Shown here: positions 47,103 through 55,198 of the stretch, piece after piece | Layout of the letters: every line of letters begins with the position of its first letter | Position numbering within the stretch: the first letter of the stretch is position 1 | Source of the DNA: Chitinophaga hostae | Lineage (GTDB): Bacteria > Bacteroidota > Bacteroidia > Chitinophagales > Chitinophagaceae | Direction: 5' to 3' | NCBI RefSeq assembly: GCF_018224885.1 | Contig: NZ_JAGTXB010000008.1 | Span: 276,672 to 340,671, forward strand | Length of the DNA: 64,000 nt | Position numbers and translations under genes: made by a program | Notes under the pieces: generated by a model | The model's input: only the letters and a program-made list of their open reading frames with translations | Databases searched by the model: none | What the model was told of the DNA's origin: nothing

Positions 47103-48692
47103 ATGATTCTAAACACCAGTAAATACGGGAAGAAGTTCTTTCTTCCCGTATTCTTTGTTATCAGCATTTTACTGACTGCCTGTAAAAAGAATGACGTTGT
47201 TCCCGATGAAATTCAGCATAAAGGGACAGATAAACTGCTGGCGGATTCCATCTTCCTGTATGCTAACCAGGTATATCTCTGGAATGAGCAGCTGCCTTCA
47301 CTAAAGGATTTTAACCCGGGCCGGTATATTTCGTCCGAAGGCAAATTGAACTACAAAACAGAGTTGTTTGATATCAGCCAGCTCACTATTAACCCTCAAT
47401 CCGGCAAGCCCTATGAGTGGAACCGGTGGATACCGGCCATACCTAAATACAGCGCTATTTTTACCGCCACTGATCAGGAAAGCGAAACGGATGCAGGTAT
47501 GCTGAATGTTTCCGGCAGATTTGGTATCAGCCTGGTGGTGGTAAAAGACCAGGACCTGTATATCAATTATGTAATAAAGGGAAGTGATGCAGAGAAAGCG
47601 GGTGTAAAAAGAGGAATGCGTATAACCAGTATTAACGGAAATCCTGTTAAAATATCTGCTTCCTATTACAAAATGATCATGCAATCTTTCAATGAAGGAT
47701 CGCAGCTGGAACTGGTTTGCATGGATCACCAGGTAACCCGGCAATACAAATTCATTTATAAAAAGAATAACTATTTTGAACCCATTCTTAAAGATACCAT
47801 ACTCCCCCTTCCGTCGGGGCGTAAAGCAGGTTACCTGGCCTACCTGAAGTTCATTGATGTAAGGCATGTATACCAGGACCTTGATCGTGTCATCGGCGGA
47901 TTTGCCGCAAACGGGGTATCGGATGTGATTGTAGATCTCCGGTATAACGGCGGCGGGAACCTCACAGAACTGGATCGCTTTGCCAACCTGCTGGTTCCGT
48001 TTCCGGCGGATGGAAAGGTGATGAGAAAAGAACAATACAACAACCTGGTAAAGTCCGGGCAGGCCACCCTCCTTTCCCTGCAACCTATTATCGCGGCCGA
48101 TGGCTTACCGGTTTATCAAAATGGGAAAGCGATTACCTATGGGGATGTAGACTATACCGAAGAAAGAAATACCGTATACTATAACAAGATGGGAGGAATA
48201 GGCACCCTTAAAGGTGTATGCTTTATTGTAAGTGAAAAAACAGCTTCCGCAGCAGAATTACTGATCAGTTGCCTGCAACCTTACCTGAAGATAAAAATTG
48301 TTGGCGTAAGCGGTGGTACTGAAAACAGTAACACCGTGAAGACATATGGAAAGCCGGTTGGTTTCTTTCCCCTCAAAATCGGTAATATGAGCGTTTACTA
48401 TTCCATGTTCAGGAATATAAATGCAAACGGAAAGGGCGATTACTACGACGGCATACCCGCAGAGGTCAGCGTTTATGATGATCCGCAGTTTGATTTTGGG
48501 ACCAGGGGAGAAAGAGGACTGGAAGCGGCCTTAAGCCTGATTTCGGGGGACGGTGAAAGACGGGTAAAGACGGAACGGCTGGGCAGCAATACGGCATCGT
48601 GGAAGGAATTGCCGTTGAATAAAAATGAACTGCCTGTCCTGAAGTCAAGTATTACACTGAAAGATGGGACAAAGATCAGTCTCGATCGGTAA
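47103..48692 (+). CDS. S41-family protease lipoprotein with PDZ domain
   Basis: This 529-aa lipoprotein (signal LLTAC) has an S41 N-terminal segment, a PDZ domain (about 138-215, FGISLVV, then AEKAGVKRGMRITSING), and a C-terminal tail-specific protease core with VDLRYNGGGNLTEL, nucleophile Ser382 in TASAAE and probable Lys417 in TYGKPVG. The dyad is separated by 35 residues rather than 25, through a ten-residue insertion. The start is 14 bp after the long CDCL stop. CDCLs need proteolysis, so it could mature or restrain them; that link is inferred. Confidence 0.87.
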   Translation: MILNTSKYGKKFFLPVFFVISILLTACKKNDVVPDEIQHKGTDKLLADSIFLYANQVYLWNEQLPSLKDFNPGRYISSEGKLNYKTELFDISQLTINPQSGKPYEWNRWIPAIPKYSAIFTATDQESETDAGMLNVSGRFGISLVVVKDQDLYINYVIKGSDAEKAGVKRGMRITSINGNPVKISASYYKMIMQSFNEGSQLELVCMDHQVTRQYKFIYKKNNYFEPILKDTILPLPSGRKAGYLAYLKFIDVRHVYQDLDRVIGGFAANGVSDVIVDLRYNGGGNLTELDRFANLLVPFPADGKVMRKEQYNNLVKSGQATLLSLQPIIAADGLPVYQNGKAITYGDVDYTEERNTVYYNKMGGIGTLKGVCFIVSEKTASAAELLISCLQPYLKIKIVGVSGGTENSNTVKTYGKPVGFFPLKIGNMSVYYSMFRNINANGKGDYYDGIPAEVSVYDDPQFDFGTRGERGLEAALSLISGDGERRVKTERLGSNTASWKELPLNKNELPVLKSSITLKDGTKISLDR

Positions 48693-48700
48693 CAACAATC

Positions 48701-48745
48701 ATTACCATATCCCCGGTAGCCAGACAGCATACCGGGTGAGGTAAT
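48701..48745. terminator. Convergent-gene hairpin (possible terminator)
   Basis: Nested arms ATTACC/GGTAAT (48701-48706, 48740-48745) and CCCGGT/ACCGGG (48712-48717, 48731-48736) lie between the S41 stop and the convergent YdeI stop. There is no strong T-run, so termination is likely weak. Confidence 0.45.
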
Positions 48746-48763
48746 AATGTTTTCCAGCTGCTG

Positions 48764-49351
48764 TTAATCATCCAATCCTTTTCCGTCAAGGATGTGCGCT
48801 ATATATTTTTCTACCCTTGATACCCGGGTTTTGGATTGTTTAGGTGCAGCGAAATGAAGGAGGTATCCTCTTTGGCGTCCTGGCGTCAGGTCGTAAAAGG
48901 CAGCTCTCAGGGCGGGGTTTCTATCTAATTCCGCTTGAAATTCCTCCGGCATGGTGAACTCTGACACCTTTTTCAAAGGCGCTTTCACCCCGCTTTCTTC
49001 GAGTTCAACGGCTTCAAAAATATATTCTTTCAGGGTAGATGCCAGTTTCTCTATTTCTTTCAAACTGGTAAACCTTACCTGTCTCGCTACCTGTACATTT
49101 GCTGTTTGCTGGATCAGAATTCCTTTAGGATCCTTCAGCATCACACCTTTCATAAACAACACCGCACAGTAGTCTTTAAACGAATGTATTAAAACGATGT
49201 TGCTTTTTTCGTAGGTGTAGCAGGGCACCCCCCATTTCAATTCTTCTGTCAGATGGCAGTCCAGGATAATAGTTCTCAGCTTGGCCTGTTCTTTCTGCCA
49301 CTTGTCTTCTTTCTTAAAATAAAAATCTACTTTAGGATTCATCGGATTCAT
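48764..49351 (-). CDS. YdeI/OmpD-associated family protein (DUF1801-like)
   Basis: This 195-aa cytoplasmic protein has a DUF1801-like N-terminal domain (LKWGVPCYTYEKSNIVLIHSF) and the OmpD-associated C-terminal part (FRAELD-type block FQAELDRNPALRAAFYDLTPG, RGYLLHFA, KTRVSRVEKYI). The function is unknown; members go with stress responses and are common in Bacteroidota. It is the last gene of an operon with ArsR, SRPBCC and DoxX. Confidence 0.88.
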   Translation of the reverse strand: MNPMNPKVDFYFKKEDKWQKEQAKLRTIILDCHLTEELKWGVPCYTYEKSNIVLIHSFKDYCAVLFMKGVMLKDPKGILIQQTANVQVARQVRFTSLKEIEKLASTLKEYIFEAVELEESGVKAPLKKVSEFTMPEEFQAELDRNPALRAAFYDLTPGRQRGYLLHFAAPKQSKTRVSRVEKYIAHILDGKGLDD

Positions 49352-49369
49352 GGAATTTACTTTTTCAAA

Positions 49370-49744
49370 TTAACTAAAAATAAGCTTTCTCTCGGCCGGT
49401 CTGAAATACCAGGATACGATCGTCAGGGTGAGCAGCAGCAGCGAGGGAAATATTTCATTCGCCGTGCCCGACGCTAAATGCGAAACGGCGGCTCCTGACA
49501 TGGCAAAGAAGAATCCGGCATAAGCCCACTCTTTTAGCAACGGTAATTTAGGCATGAGCAGTACAATCACACCCAAAATCTTCCACACGCCTATTATCGT
49601 CATAAAGTAGCCGGGATAGCCCAGGCGGCTGATAAAATCTACTTCCGTTTGTACTTTGAATATCTGCACCAGGGCGCTGGAAACCATGCCCAGTGAGAGC
49701 CAGAGTGTGGCGATCCAATAGATGATTTTATTTCGCTTTGTCAT
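49370..49744 (-). CDS. DoxX-like membrane protein
   Basis: This 124-aa protein has four predicted spans and the DoxX-like pattern (FISRLGYPGYFMTIIGVWKILGVIVLL, with AYAGFFFAMSGAAVSHL). The family lacks a settled function. It is third in the ArsR operon, 6 bp after the SRPBCC gene. Confidence 0.88.
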   Translation of the reverse strand: MTKRNKIIYWIATLWLSLGMVSSALVQIFKVQTEVDFISRLGYPGYFMTIIGVWKILGVIVLLMPKLPLLKEWAYAGFFFAMSGAAVSHLASGTANEIFPSLLLLTLTIVSWYFRPAERKLIFS

Positions 49745-49750
49745 GATGCA

Positions 49751-50224
49751 TTATTTTAGTTTGCCTATAACTTCCTGCAAACGGTTATGTGCCATTTCCA
49801 GCCCTTTAGCCATGCCTACGCCTATATGTATCATCTGGTCCCTGAGGGCAACCGACCGGCATAAGGTATGGATATTGAGTTTGCTGGTGTCGTCTGTAAG
49901 CGCTTCAAATTCCAGGAACTCCAGCTGCACACCAAAAGGCGTATTCTCCATTTCAAATGTCCGGGTAATTTTCTGTTCCGGAACAAACTCATGGATTACC
50001 CCGTTGGCCCGGAATACCACGTTACCGCGGCCATCCTTTGTTTGAATCTGCCAGCTGCCATGGGGTTTGTTTTCCAGCTTCACTACTTCCGTACCCATCC
50101 ACTGTTCCAGGAATTCGGGTACGGTGTATGCTTTAAAAAGCAGCTCCAGCGGCAAATCAAACTCCCTTGTAATCAGCAGTTCCTGCTTGCCGTCTTCAGC
50201 GTGGACTTTTGTTTTTTGTTCCAT
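49751..50224 (-). CDS. SRPBCC (AHSA1-like) protein
   Basis: This 157-aa protein has the START/AHSA1 fold: ITREFDLPLELLFKAYTVPEFLEQWMG at the start, then GGS/GSW-type strand HGSWQIQT and FEMENTPFGVQLEFLEFE, and a C-terminal helix (MAKGLEMAHNRLQEVI). Such proteins bind hydrophobic ligands and often follow an ArsR regulator. It lies 6 bp downstream of that gene, so cotranscription is likely. The ligand is unknown. Confidence 0.9.
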   Translation of the reverse strand: MEQKTKVHAEDGKQELLITREFDLPLELLFKAYTVPEFLEQWMGTEVVKLENKPHGSWQIQTKDGRGNVVFRANGVIHEFVPEQKITRTFEMENTPFGVQLEFLEFEALTDDTSKLNIHTLCRSVALRDQMIHIGVGMAKGLEMAHNRLQEVIGKLK

Positions 50225-50230
50225 GGCGTA

Positions 50231-50554
50231 CTATTTTTTGGATTTGTATTTTTTCATGATGTCTTCTAACTTATTAAATCTGTCGTCCCACATTTTCCGG
50301 AACGGTTCAATAAAGTCTGCTATCTCTTTCATCTTTTTTGCGTTTAGATAGTAATAAATTTCCCTGCCGTTTTGCTGTTGTTCCAATAATTCGCATTCCG
50401 TGAGTATCTGCAGGTGTTTGGAAACGGTCGGTCTCGCGGTGTCAAAGTTCGAGGCTATCGCACCTGCTGTCATGGATTGTGAAGCCACCAGCAACAGGAT
50501 AGCCCTTCTTGTGGGATCGGCTATGGCTTGAAATACGTCTCGTCTTAGGTTCAT
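50231..50554 (-). CDS. ArsR-family winged-helix repressor
   Basis: This 107-aa protein has a winged HTH with DVFQAIADPTRRAILLLVA, SNFDTARPTVSKHLQILTEC and the wing LLEQQQNGREIYYYL. No metal-binding Cys cluster is visible, so it is the non-metal ArsR type. It heads the operon SRPBCC-DoxX-YdeI. Two tandem palindromes directly before its start are the likely self-operator. Confidence 0.92.
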   Translation of the reverse strand: MNLRRDVFQAIADPTRRAILLLVASQSMTAGAIASNFDTARPTVSKHLQILTECELLEQQQNGREIYYYLNAKKMKEIADFIEPFRKMWDDRFNKLEDIMKKYKSKK

Positions 50555-50557
50555 TGC

Positions 50558-50573
50558 GTAGCTATTTGACTAC
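50558..50573. promoter_or_regulatory. ArsR operator copy 1
   Basis: GTAGCTATTTGACTAC, an interrupted palindrome with GTAG/CTAC ends, starts 4 bp from the arsR-like ATG and is repeated 26 bp away. Confidence 0.6.
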
Positions 50574-50583
50574 AAATATATGC

Positions 50584-50599
50584 GTAGTCATTTAACTAC
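50584..50599. promoter_or_regulatory. ArsR operator copy 2
   Basis: GTAGTCATTTAACTAC is the second copy, in the same orientation, also preceded by TGC. The 26-bp spacing puts both on nearby faces of the helix, and they likely overlap the promoter. Confidence 0.6.
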
Positions 50600-50684
50600 A
50601 CAAATTTTTTTTTGAAAATTTCGGGGAGAAGCGGGATCAGCAGTTCCGGCAACGGTGCAACCAGGGGCGCCTGCCCTGAAACAA

Positions 50685-50719
50685 ATCAGCCCTGGTGCTG
50701 CATGGCACACAGGGCTGAT
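50685..50719 (-). terminator. Terminator after the polyproline lipoprotein
   Basis: A long hairpin (14 bases 50685-50698 against 50705-50719, with one bulged A and a 6-nt loop) is followed on the minus strand by TTGTTTC. It lies 24 bp after the lipoprotein stop. Confidence 0.65.
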
Positions 50720-50743
50720 GGCTCTTCACTGGGACAGGGGAAA

Positions 50744-51907
50744 CTAAAATTTTCGCTGATAAAAAAGGCATTTCAGCTTATAATCCGGGGCGGTCCTGAA
50801 TTCCTGGGGGTAATAAACGCCCGAAACCGGGTCCACCTCATAATCATAATATTCATCCATCAACAGCTTTGCGCTGGCAGCCGTTATTTCCACTCCCCCG
50901 GCAACACCCACCTGCGTAGCATTGATGAACCGGCATTGATAGGCAGTGGCAGGCGTAACCCCATACACCACCCGGCCATTAATGTCAAACAAATCCTCCG
51001 ACCGGAGTAAAAACTGGCTGGCGGTAGATGGCGATAACGGCAACACTGTTTCCTGGGGAAAAACATCCTGTACCTTGGTAAAGGAAAAATTAAAAGTTAC
51101 CTGCCCCATCTTAAATGGAGGATGAGCAACCGTAGGATACACCCGCTCTCCGGAAACACTGGCCACATTTTCTTCACTACCAAAATTTTGGGGATACCAG
51201 TTGGTATACGGCCCCGTGGCGGTTTCATACGTCAATGTATCATTGAGGAAAAGCTCCAGGAAATCATAATAGAAATTGAAACCTGCATTTTTAATACTTA
51301 TCTTTTTTGTGGTATCTGCCGTGGTATAAATTTTCATACTATCAATAACGCCGGCAATACTGTGGTTAACCGGGTCGAAACTTTCTATTCTCAAGCTGAT
51401 ACTAAAATTAAATTTATCCTTACCGGTACTAAAGGAGGCATCAGGAAAAACATTTGTAAAGGTTCCTTTGGTGTACACCAGGTCTTTCAGCCCTCCTGCC
51501 GTCGGTTGGTTATTTTCTATACTGTACCGCCCTTTTACCACATGCCCGCTATCATTTAGCGGCAGCATGATCTGCAATTGTTGAAACCCTATCCCTTCTG
51601 AATTATTGTCCAACCGTATCGCCAGTTCAAACCCGTTGGAATAAAGTCCTGAAGCCTGCTTTGTGTCACTAAATGTTTTCCGTCCGATCATACTGGTTTT
51701 TAGCAGCGTATCATTATAAGTGAGTTCAATATTTTTGAACGCCTCTGATAATGGCGGTGGCGGAGGTGGTGGCGGAGGCGGAGGAGGTGGTGGCGGCTGT
51801 ACCTTTTCATTAAAATCGAACAATGCTTCCTGTTTCTGGCAGGAGCCCAATATCACTGCTGCCATCACCAAAAAAGAAATATATCCTGCTATGGTAAATG
51901 ATTTCAT
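50744..51907 (-). CDS. Lipoprotein with 15-Pro tract, partner of a TonB receptor
   Basis: I do not recognise a family in this 387-aa protein. It has a lipoprotein signal (VILGSC), then exactly 15 consecutive prolines (about residues 38-52), a stiff stalk, followed by a roughly 330-residue beta-rich domain. It begins 25 bp after the stop of the TonB-dependent receptor gene and is the last gene of the sigma/FecR/receptor run. By position it may be the surface ligand-binding partner, taking the place of SusD. Confidence 0.75.
   Translation of the reverse strand: MKSFTIAGYISFLVMAAVILGSCQKQEALFDFNEKVQPPPPPPPPPPPPPPPLSEAFKNIELTYNDTLLKTSMIGRKTFSDTKQASGLYSNGFELAIRLDNNSEGIGFQQLQIMLPLNDSGHVVKGRYSIENNQPTAGGLKDLVYTKGTFTNVFPDASFSTGKDKFNFSISLRIESFDPVNHSIAGVIDSMKIYTTADTTKKISIKNAGFNFYYDFLELFLNDTLTYETATGPYTNWYPQNFGSEENVASVSGERVYPTVAHPPFKMGQVTFNFSFTKVQDVFPQETVLPLSPSTASQFLLRSEDLFDINGRVVYGVTPATAYQCRFINATQVGVAGGVEITAASAKLLMDEYYDYEVDPVSGVYYPQEFRTAPDYKLKCLFYQRKF
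51752..51796 (-). repeat. Proline-codon (CCN) microsatellite
   Basis: Fifteen CCN codons in a row (plus strand reads nGG units) form a 45-bp triplet tract in the lipoprotein stalk. Codons vary at the third base, which limits slippage. Confidence 0.9.
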
Positions 51908-51932
51908 AAATAATTTTTATTGGTAGAAGTAA

Positions 51933-54900
51933 TTATAAACTCAACCCCAGGCCCAGGGAAAACGTTGCCCCGGTATAATTGGATTGATAAATATTATCGC
52001 CATGGATCGTATTATCGGTTTTGCCGGCTATTTTCGCGATGTCTGCGGCTGTTTGCACCAGCAGGTAACGGGCATTCAGGATATTTTGCACCCCTCCCTT
52101 TACTTCGAACAGGCGTCCTATCTTTTTGGCGAAACTGACATCCAGTGCATGTCGCGGCATTTCATAAATACTGGGGCTCACCAGGTTCCCAATCGCGGTA
52201 AGCCGTTTGCCTATTACATTGTAGTTCGCATTGCACTTCAGTCCACGGTTATCATCGGTGTAGTTCAGCGCAGCGTTTACCAGGAAAGGCGACTGACCAT
52301 ACAGGGAGCGGTCTTTATCCTGGATACCGGCACGACTGCCGAGGTCCACACGGCTACGTATATACGCCGCGTTAAAGAGTACCGATATTTTCTGAAGCAC
52401 TTTGTTCAATGCGCTGCCGCCGTTAAAATAACGCGCCATGCCCAGCATCAGCTCTGCCTCGGCACCGTAGCTGCTGGCAGATACCGCATTATTCCACTGA
52501 AAATTATTATACCCGCTGGTACCCGCGTAATAGTAGAACTCTACCGGGTTCTTAAAATGCTTATAAAAAATACCGGCTGTAATCATTTCTCCCTTACCGG
52601 GATAATGCTCAAAACGAAGATCATAATTGTCAATATCGGTTTGAATCTTCAGGTTTTCGTTTCCATAAGCCAGCCGGTAGGTCATCATATCCATATAATA
52701 AAAGGTAGAGATTTCACGGAATTCAGGCCGGTTCAGCGTTTTAGAATAGGCTGCACGCACTAGGCTTTTGTCGTTAACCGTATAACTGATATGGAGAGAT
52801 GGTAACTTACTGGTATTTTTTCTTAACAGGTCAATGCGCCCATTATTCACTGTGCCTGTTGTTTGCCAGGTATAGGTATGGAGTTCCTGGGTATTATCTT
52901 CTATCCGTAAACCGCCATATACCTTCAGGTGAGCAGTAATAGGCACTTCAACGGCCAGGTAGCCCGCCTTCAGCGTGTTGCGGGCAGTATAGCTGTTGTT
53001 CTTCCCATACGTTTCGGTAATACGCATGCCGGTTGCTGTATCCGGCAGGTATCCCAGCTGCCGGTATTCAAAAGTTCTTTGCTTATCTTCTATGAAAAGC
53101 CCTGCCTTGATAGTCAGATGGGCATTGCCAATACTAATGGGTTGCACCAGGTCCAGCCCCGCTGTTTTTATTTCTTCCGGTAACGAAAAATAGCGACGGC
53201 CACGGTAAATCCCTGATATGGTACCCGGCACAGGTTCTACCAGTGAAGAGTCATTGTAATAATGCGCCGTATCGGCCTTTAAGGTCCGGTATCGCTGATC
53301 CGGATCATCATACCTGCTTTTGGTATACCCTGCTACCCAATTTACCTGCGTGTTTCCAAACTGATGAGCGCCCGACAACTGCGTGGTATAAATGCCCCGG
53401 TAAGCATTGCTTAATATGTACTGCCGTACATACTGACCGGAGTAAAGCCCCGAGCCATCGGAGGCGGCGTCGCCGGTAGCCCCGTTTCGCGTAATGGCAT
53501 TGGTGCTGCCCATATGGGTGTATAGCTGTTTAAGACCAATGCGATGGTGTCGATTAATTTCCAGGGAAAGGTTTAGCAGCCCGTTCAGGCGTACGTTATG
53601 ATCATACGACTGATCCGCCAGCCGGTATCCGCTGGAGAATACGCCGCCCATCACGCCGGCGGTATTTTGTGCAACTACACTGTATTCATAGGTATTGGAA
53701 TAGCTGAAGGCGCCAATAACTCCCAGCACAGCCTTTGGCCCCAAAGGAATGCGCCGGCCACCATCCAGGTTAAAGCGGTGACCAACCGGGGCTGTTTTCC
53801 GTTGTGTATCCCAGTTGGTGTTAAAATCCGGCGTAAGCTCGCGCTGTGCATCCACGCTTAACGCATCAATCCTGCCTGGCGCATTTTTGGGCATACCGTA
53901 GGTGCCGTCATCATACCCCAGCCATGCTTTTTTCCCCTGTTTTTGTTCATAGAAATCCCGGAAGGTGGTGTTGGCATTATAAGAAGCAGCATAGGAAACA
54001 TTAAAGCTGTTACGTACAGGCATATCCGTTGTATACACCTTGATCACGCCACCGGCAAAATCACCAGGCAATTCAGGAACGGCTGTTTTATAAATCATCA
54101 CCCGGTCAATTAATCCGGAGGGCAGGATATCAAAACTGAAAGCGCGGCTATCCGGCTCAAAACTGGGTGCAATCACATTATTGAGCATTACTGTATTATA
54201 GCGCTGGGGTAATCCACGGATCACCACCAACCTGTTCTGTATAATACTTACACCTGATACGCGACGCACCACTTCTGCCGCATCCCTGTCCTGGCTGCGG
54301 CTGATCTGTTCTTTGGAAATACCGCTTACTACCGCATCCGCTCCACGGATCTCGTTAATGATAAAGTCGTTGGTGCCGGTTTCTTTCACCCGCCAGGCCG
54401 ATACCGTTACCATGCCCAGCTGTCCTTTTTCCCGGTTCAGGGGAATGTCGAGGGTATAGGTTTCTTCCTCCCTGATGAGGATGTCTGTTATTTTTTTTAC
54501 ACCGTAACCCACATAACGCACCTCCGCCACATATTTACCTTTTGGCAGATCAATCGTAAAAGCGCCGTCTTCCCCCGTGGTCACGCCGCTGTTGCCGATC
54601 CGGATAGTAGCGCCTGGAATGGGTTGCCCGTTCTCTTCATCCGTGAGCTTCCCTGTAAACCTGCCGGGCGCTTTCCGGAGCACCGGCGCAGCTGGTTTAA
54701 ATATTACATAGTTGTTACTGATAGTATACTCCAGTCCTGTAACAGCACAGATCTTAGCCAGCATCTCTTTCACCGTTGATTTACCACCGGGAAATGATAT
54801 ATTTTTTCCCAGTCTTTTCCCAATATTGTCATCAAAAGCCACCTGGATACCCGTCTGTTTTTCAATTATCAACAGCCATGCACGGCAGGATTGCGGCGAT

Positions 54901-55046
54901 GCGGACAATGATATTATTTTATCCGGTGTTTGTGCATAGACGTGCAGCAGCCCCAATAACAGCAATAGCGTTGCTATCACCTTTCTGCATAACCCTGCGA
55001 CAGGCAGTTGAACTAATCCTGGTTCTTTTTGCATAAATTTGCGCAT
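51933..55046 (-). CDS. TonB-dependent receptor with STN signalling domain
   Basis: This 1037-aa protein starts at 55046 (or at the Met four codons later). After a signal peptide (LLLLLGLLHVYAQ) comes an STN domain (about 40-115, NISFPGGKSTVKEMLAKICAV), a CarboxypepD_reg domain (about 127-212), the plug (about 235-345, with VVRRVSGVSIIQNRLVVIRGL), and an outer-membrane barrel ending in SLGLGLSL. The STN domain passes ligand occupancy to FecR, encoded directly upstream, which frees the ECF sigma factor. The ligand is unknown; iron-siderophore or glycan uptake are both possible. Confidence 0.93.
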   Translation of the reverse strand: MRKFMQKEPGLVQLPVAGLCRKVIATLLLLLGLLHVYAQTPDKIISLSASPQSCRAWLLIIEKQTGIQVAFDDNIGKRLGKNISFPGGKSTVKEMLAKICAVTGLEYTISNNYVIFKPAAPVLRKAPGRFTGKLTDEENGQPIPGATIRIGNSGVTTGEDGAFTIDLPKGKYVAEVRYVGYGVKKITDILIREEETYTLDIPLNREKGQLGMVTVSAWRVKETGTNDFIINEIRGADAVVSGISKEQISRSQDRDAAEVVRRVSGVSIIQNRLVVIRGLPQRYNTVMLNNVIAPSFEPDSRAFSFDILPSGLIDRVMIYKTAVPELPGDFAGGVIKVYTTDMPVRNSFNVSYAASYNANTTFRDFYEQKQGKKAWLGYDDGTYGMPKNAPGRIDALSVDAQRELTPDFNTNWDTQRKTAPVGHRFNLDGGRRIPLGPKAVLGVIGAFSYSNTYEYSVVAQNTAGVMGGVFSSGYRLADQSYDHNVRLNGLLNLSLEINRHHRIGLKQLYTHMGSTNAITRNGATGDAASDGSGLYSGQYVRQYILSNAYRGIYTTQLSGAHQFGNTQVNWVAGYTKSRYDDPDQRYRTLKADTAHYYNDSSLVEPVPGTISGIYRGRRYFSLPEEIKTAGLDLVQPISIGNAHLTIKAGLFIEDKQRTFEYRQLGYLPDTATGMRITETYGKNNSYTARNTLKAGYLAVEVPITAHLKVYGGLRIEDNTQELHTYTWQTTGTVNNGRIDLLRKNTSKLPSLHISYTVNDKSLVRAAYSKTLNRPEFREISTFYYMDMMTYRLAYGNENLKIQTDIDNYDLRFEHYPGKGEMITAGIFYKHFKNPVEFYYYAGTSGYNNFQWNNAVSASSYGAEAELMLGMARYFNGGSALNKVLQKISVLFNAAYIRSRVDLGSRAGIQDKDRSLYGQSPFLVNAALNYTDDNRGLKCNANYNVIGKRLTAIGNLVSPSIYEMPRHALDVSFAKKIGRLFEVKGGVQNILNARYLLVQTAADIAKIAGKTDNTIHGDNIYQSNYTGATFSLGLGLSL

Positions 55047-55122
55047 TAAATGAGTATGGGATCACATCCCTTTCGTTTATTGATAATTGTTTTTGGCGCC
55101 GCCAGCGCCGGAACTTTTTAAG

Positions 55123-55154
55123 AACCGTTCTGTTGGTAGCAGAGCGGTTTTTTT
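55123..55154 (+). terminator. Plus-strand terminator-like hairpin between FecR and receptor genes
   Basis: A 10-position stem (55123-55132 against 55140-55149, one G-T pair) is followed by seven Ts on the plus strand, although all neighbouring genes run on the minus strand. On the minus strand it would be a leader hairpin of the receptor mRNA. Confidence 0.5.
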
Positions 55155-55198
55155 GTGGTTAACCACTTCTGATCCTGGTGTGCATATATATTTACGGG

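Noticed and set aside
51720..51926. Poly-Gly plus-strand frame opposite the polyproline tract
   Set aside because: It is an artefact of the CCN microsatellite of the lipoprotein gene.
55123..55154. tRNA-like pattern around the hairpin
   Set aside because: There is only one stem, with no anticodon or T-arm.
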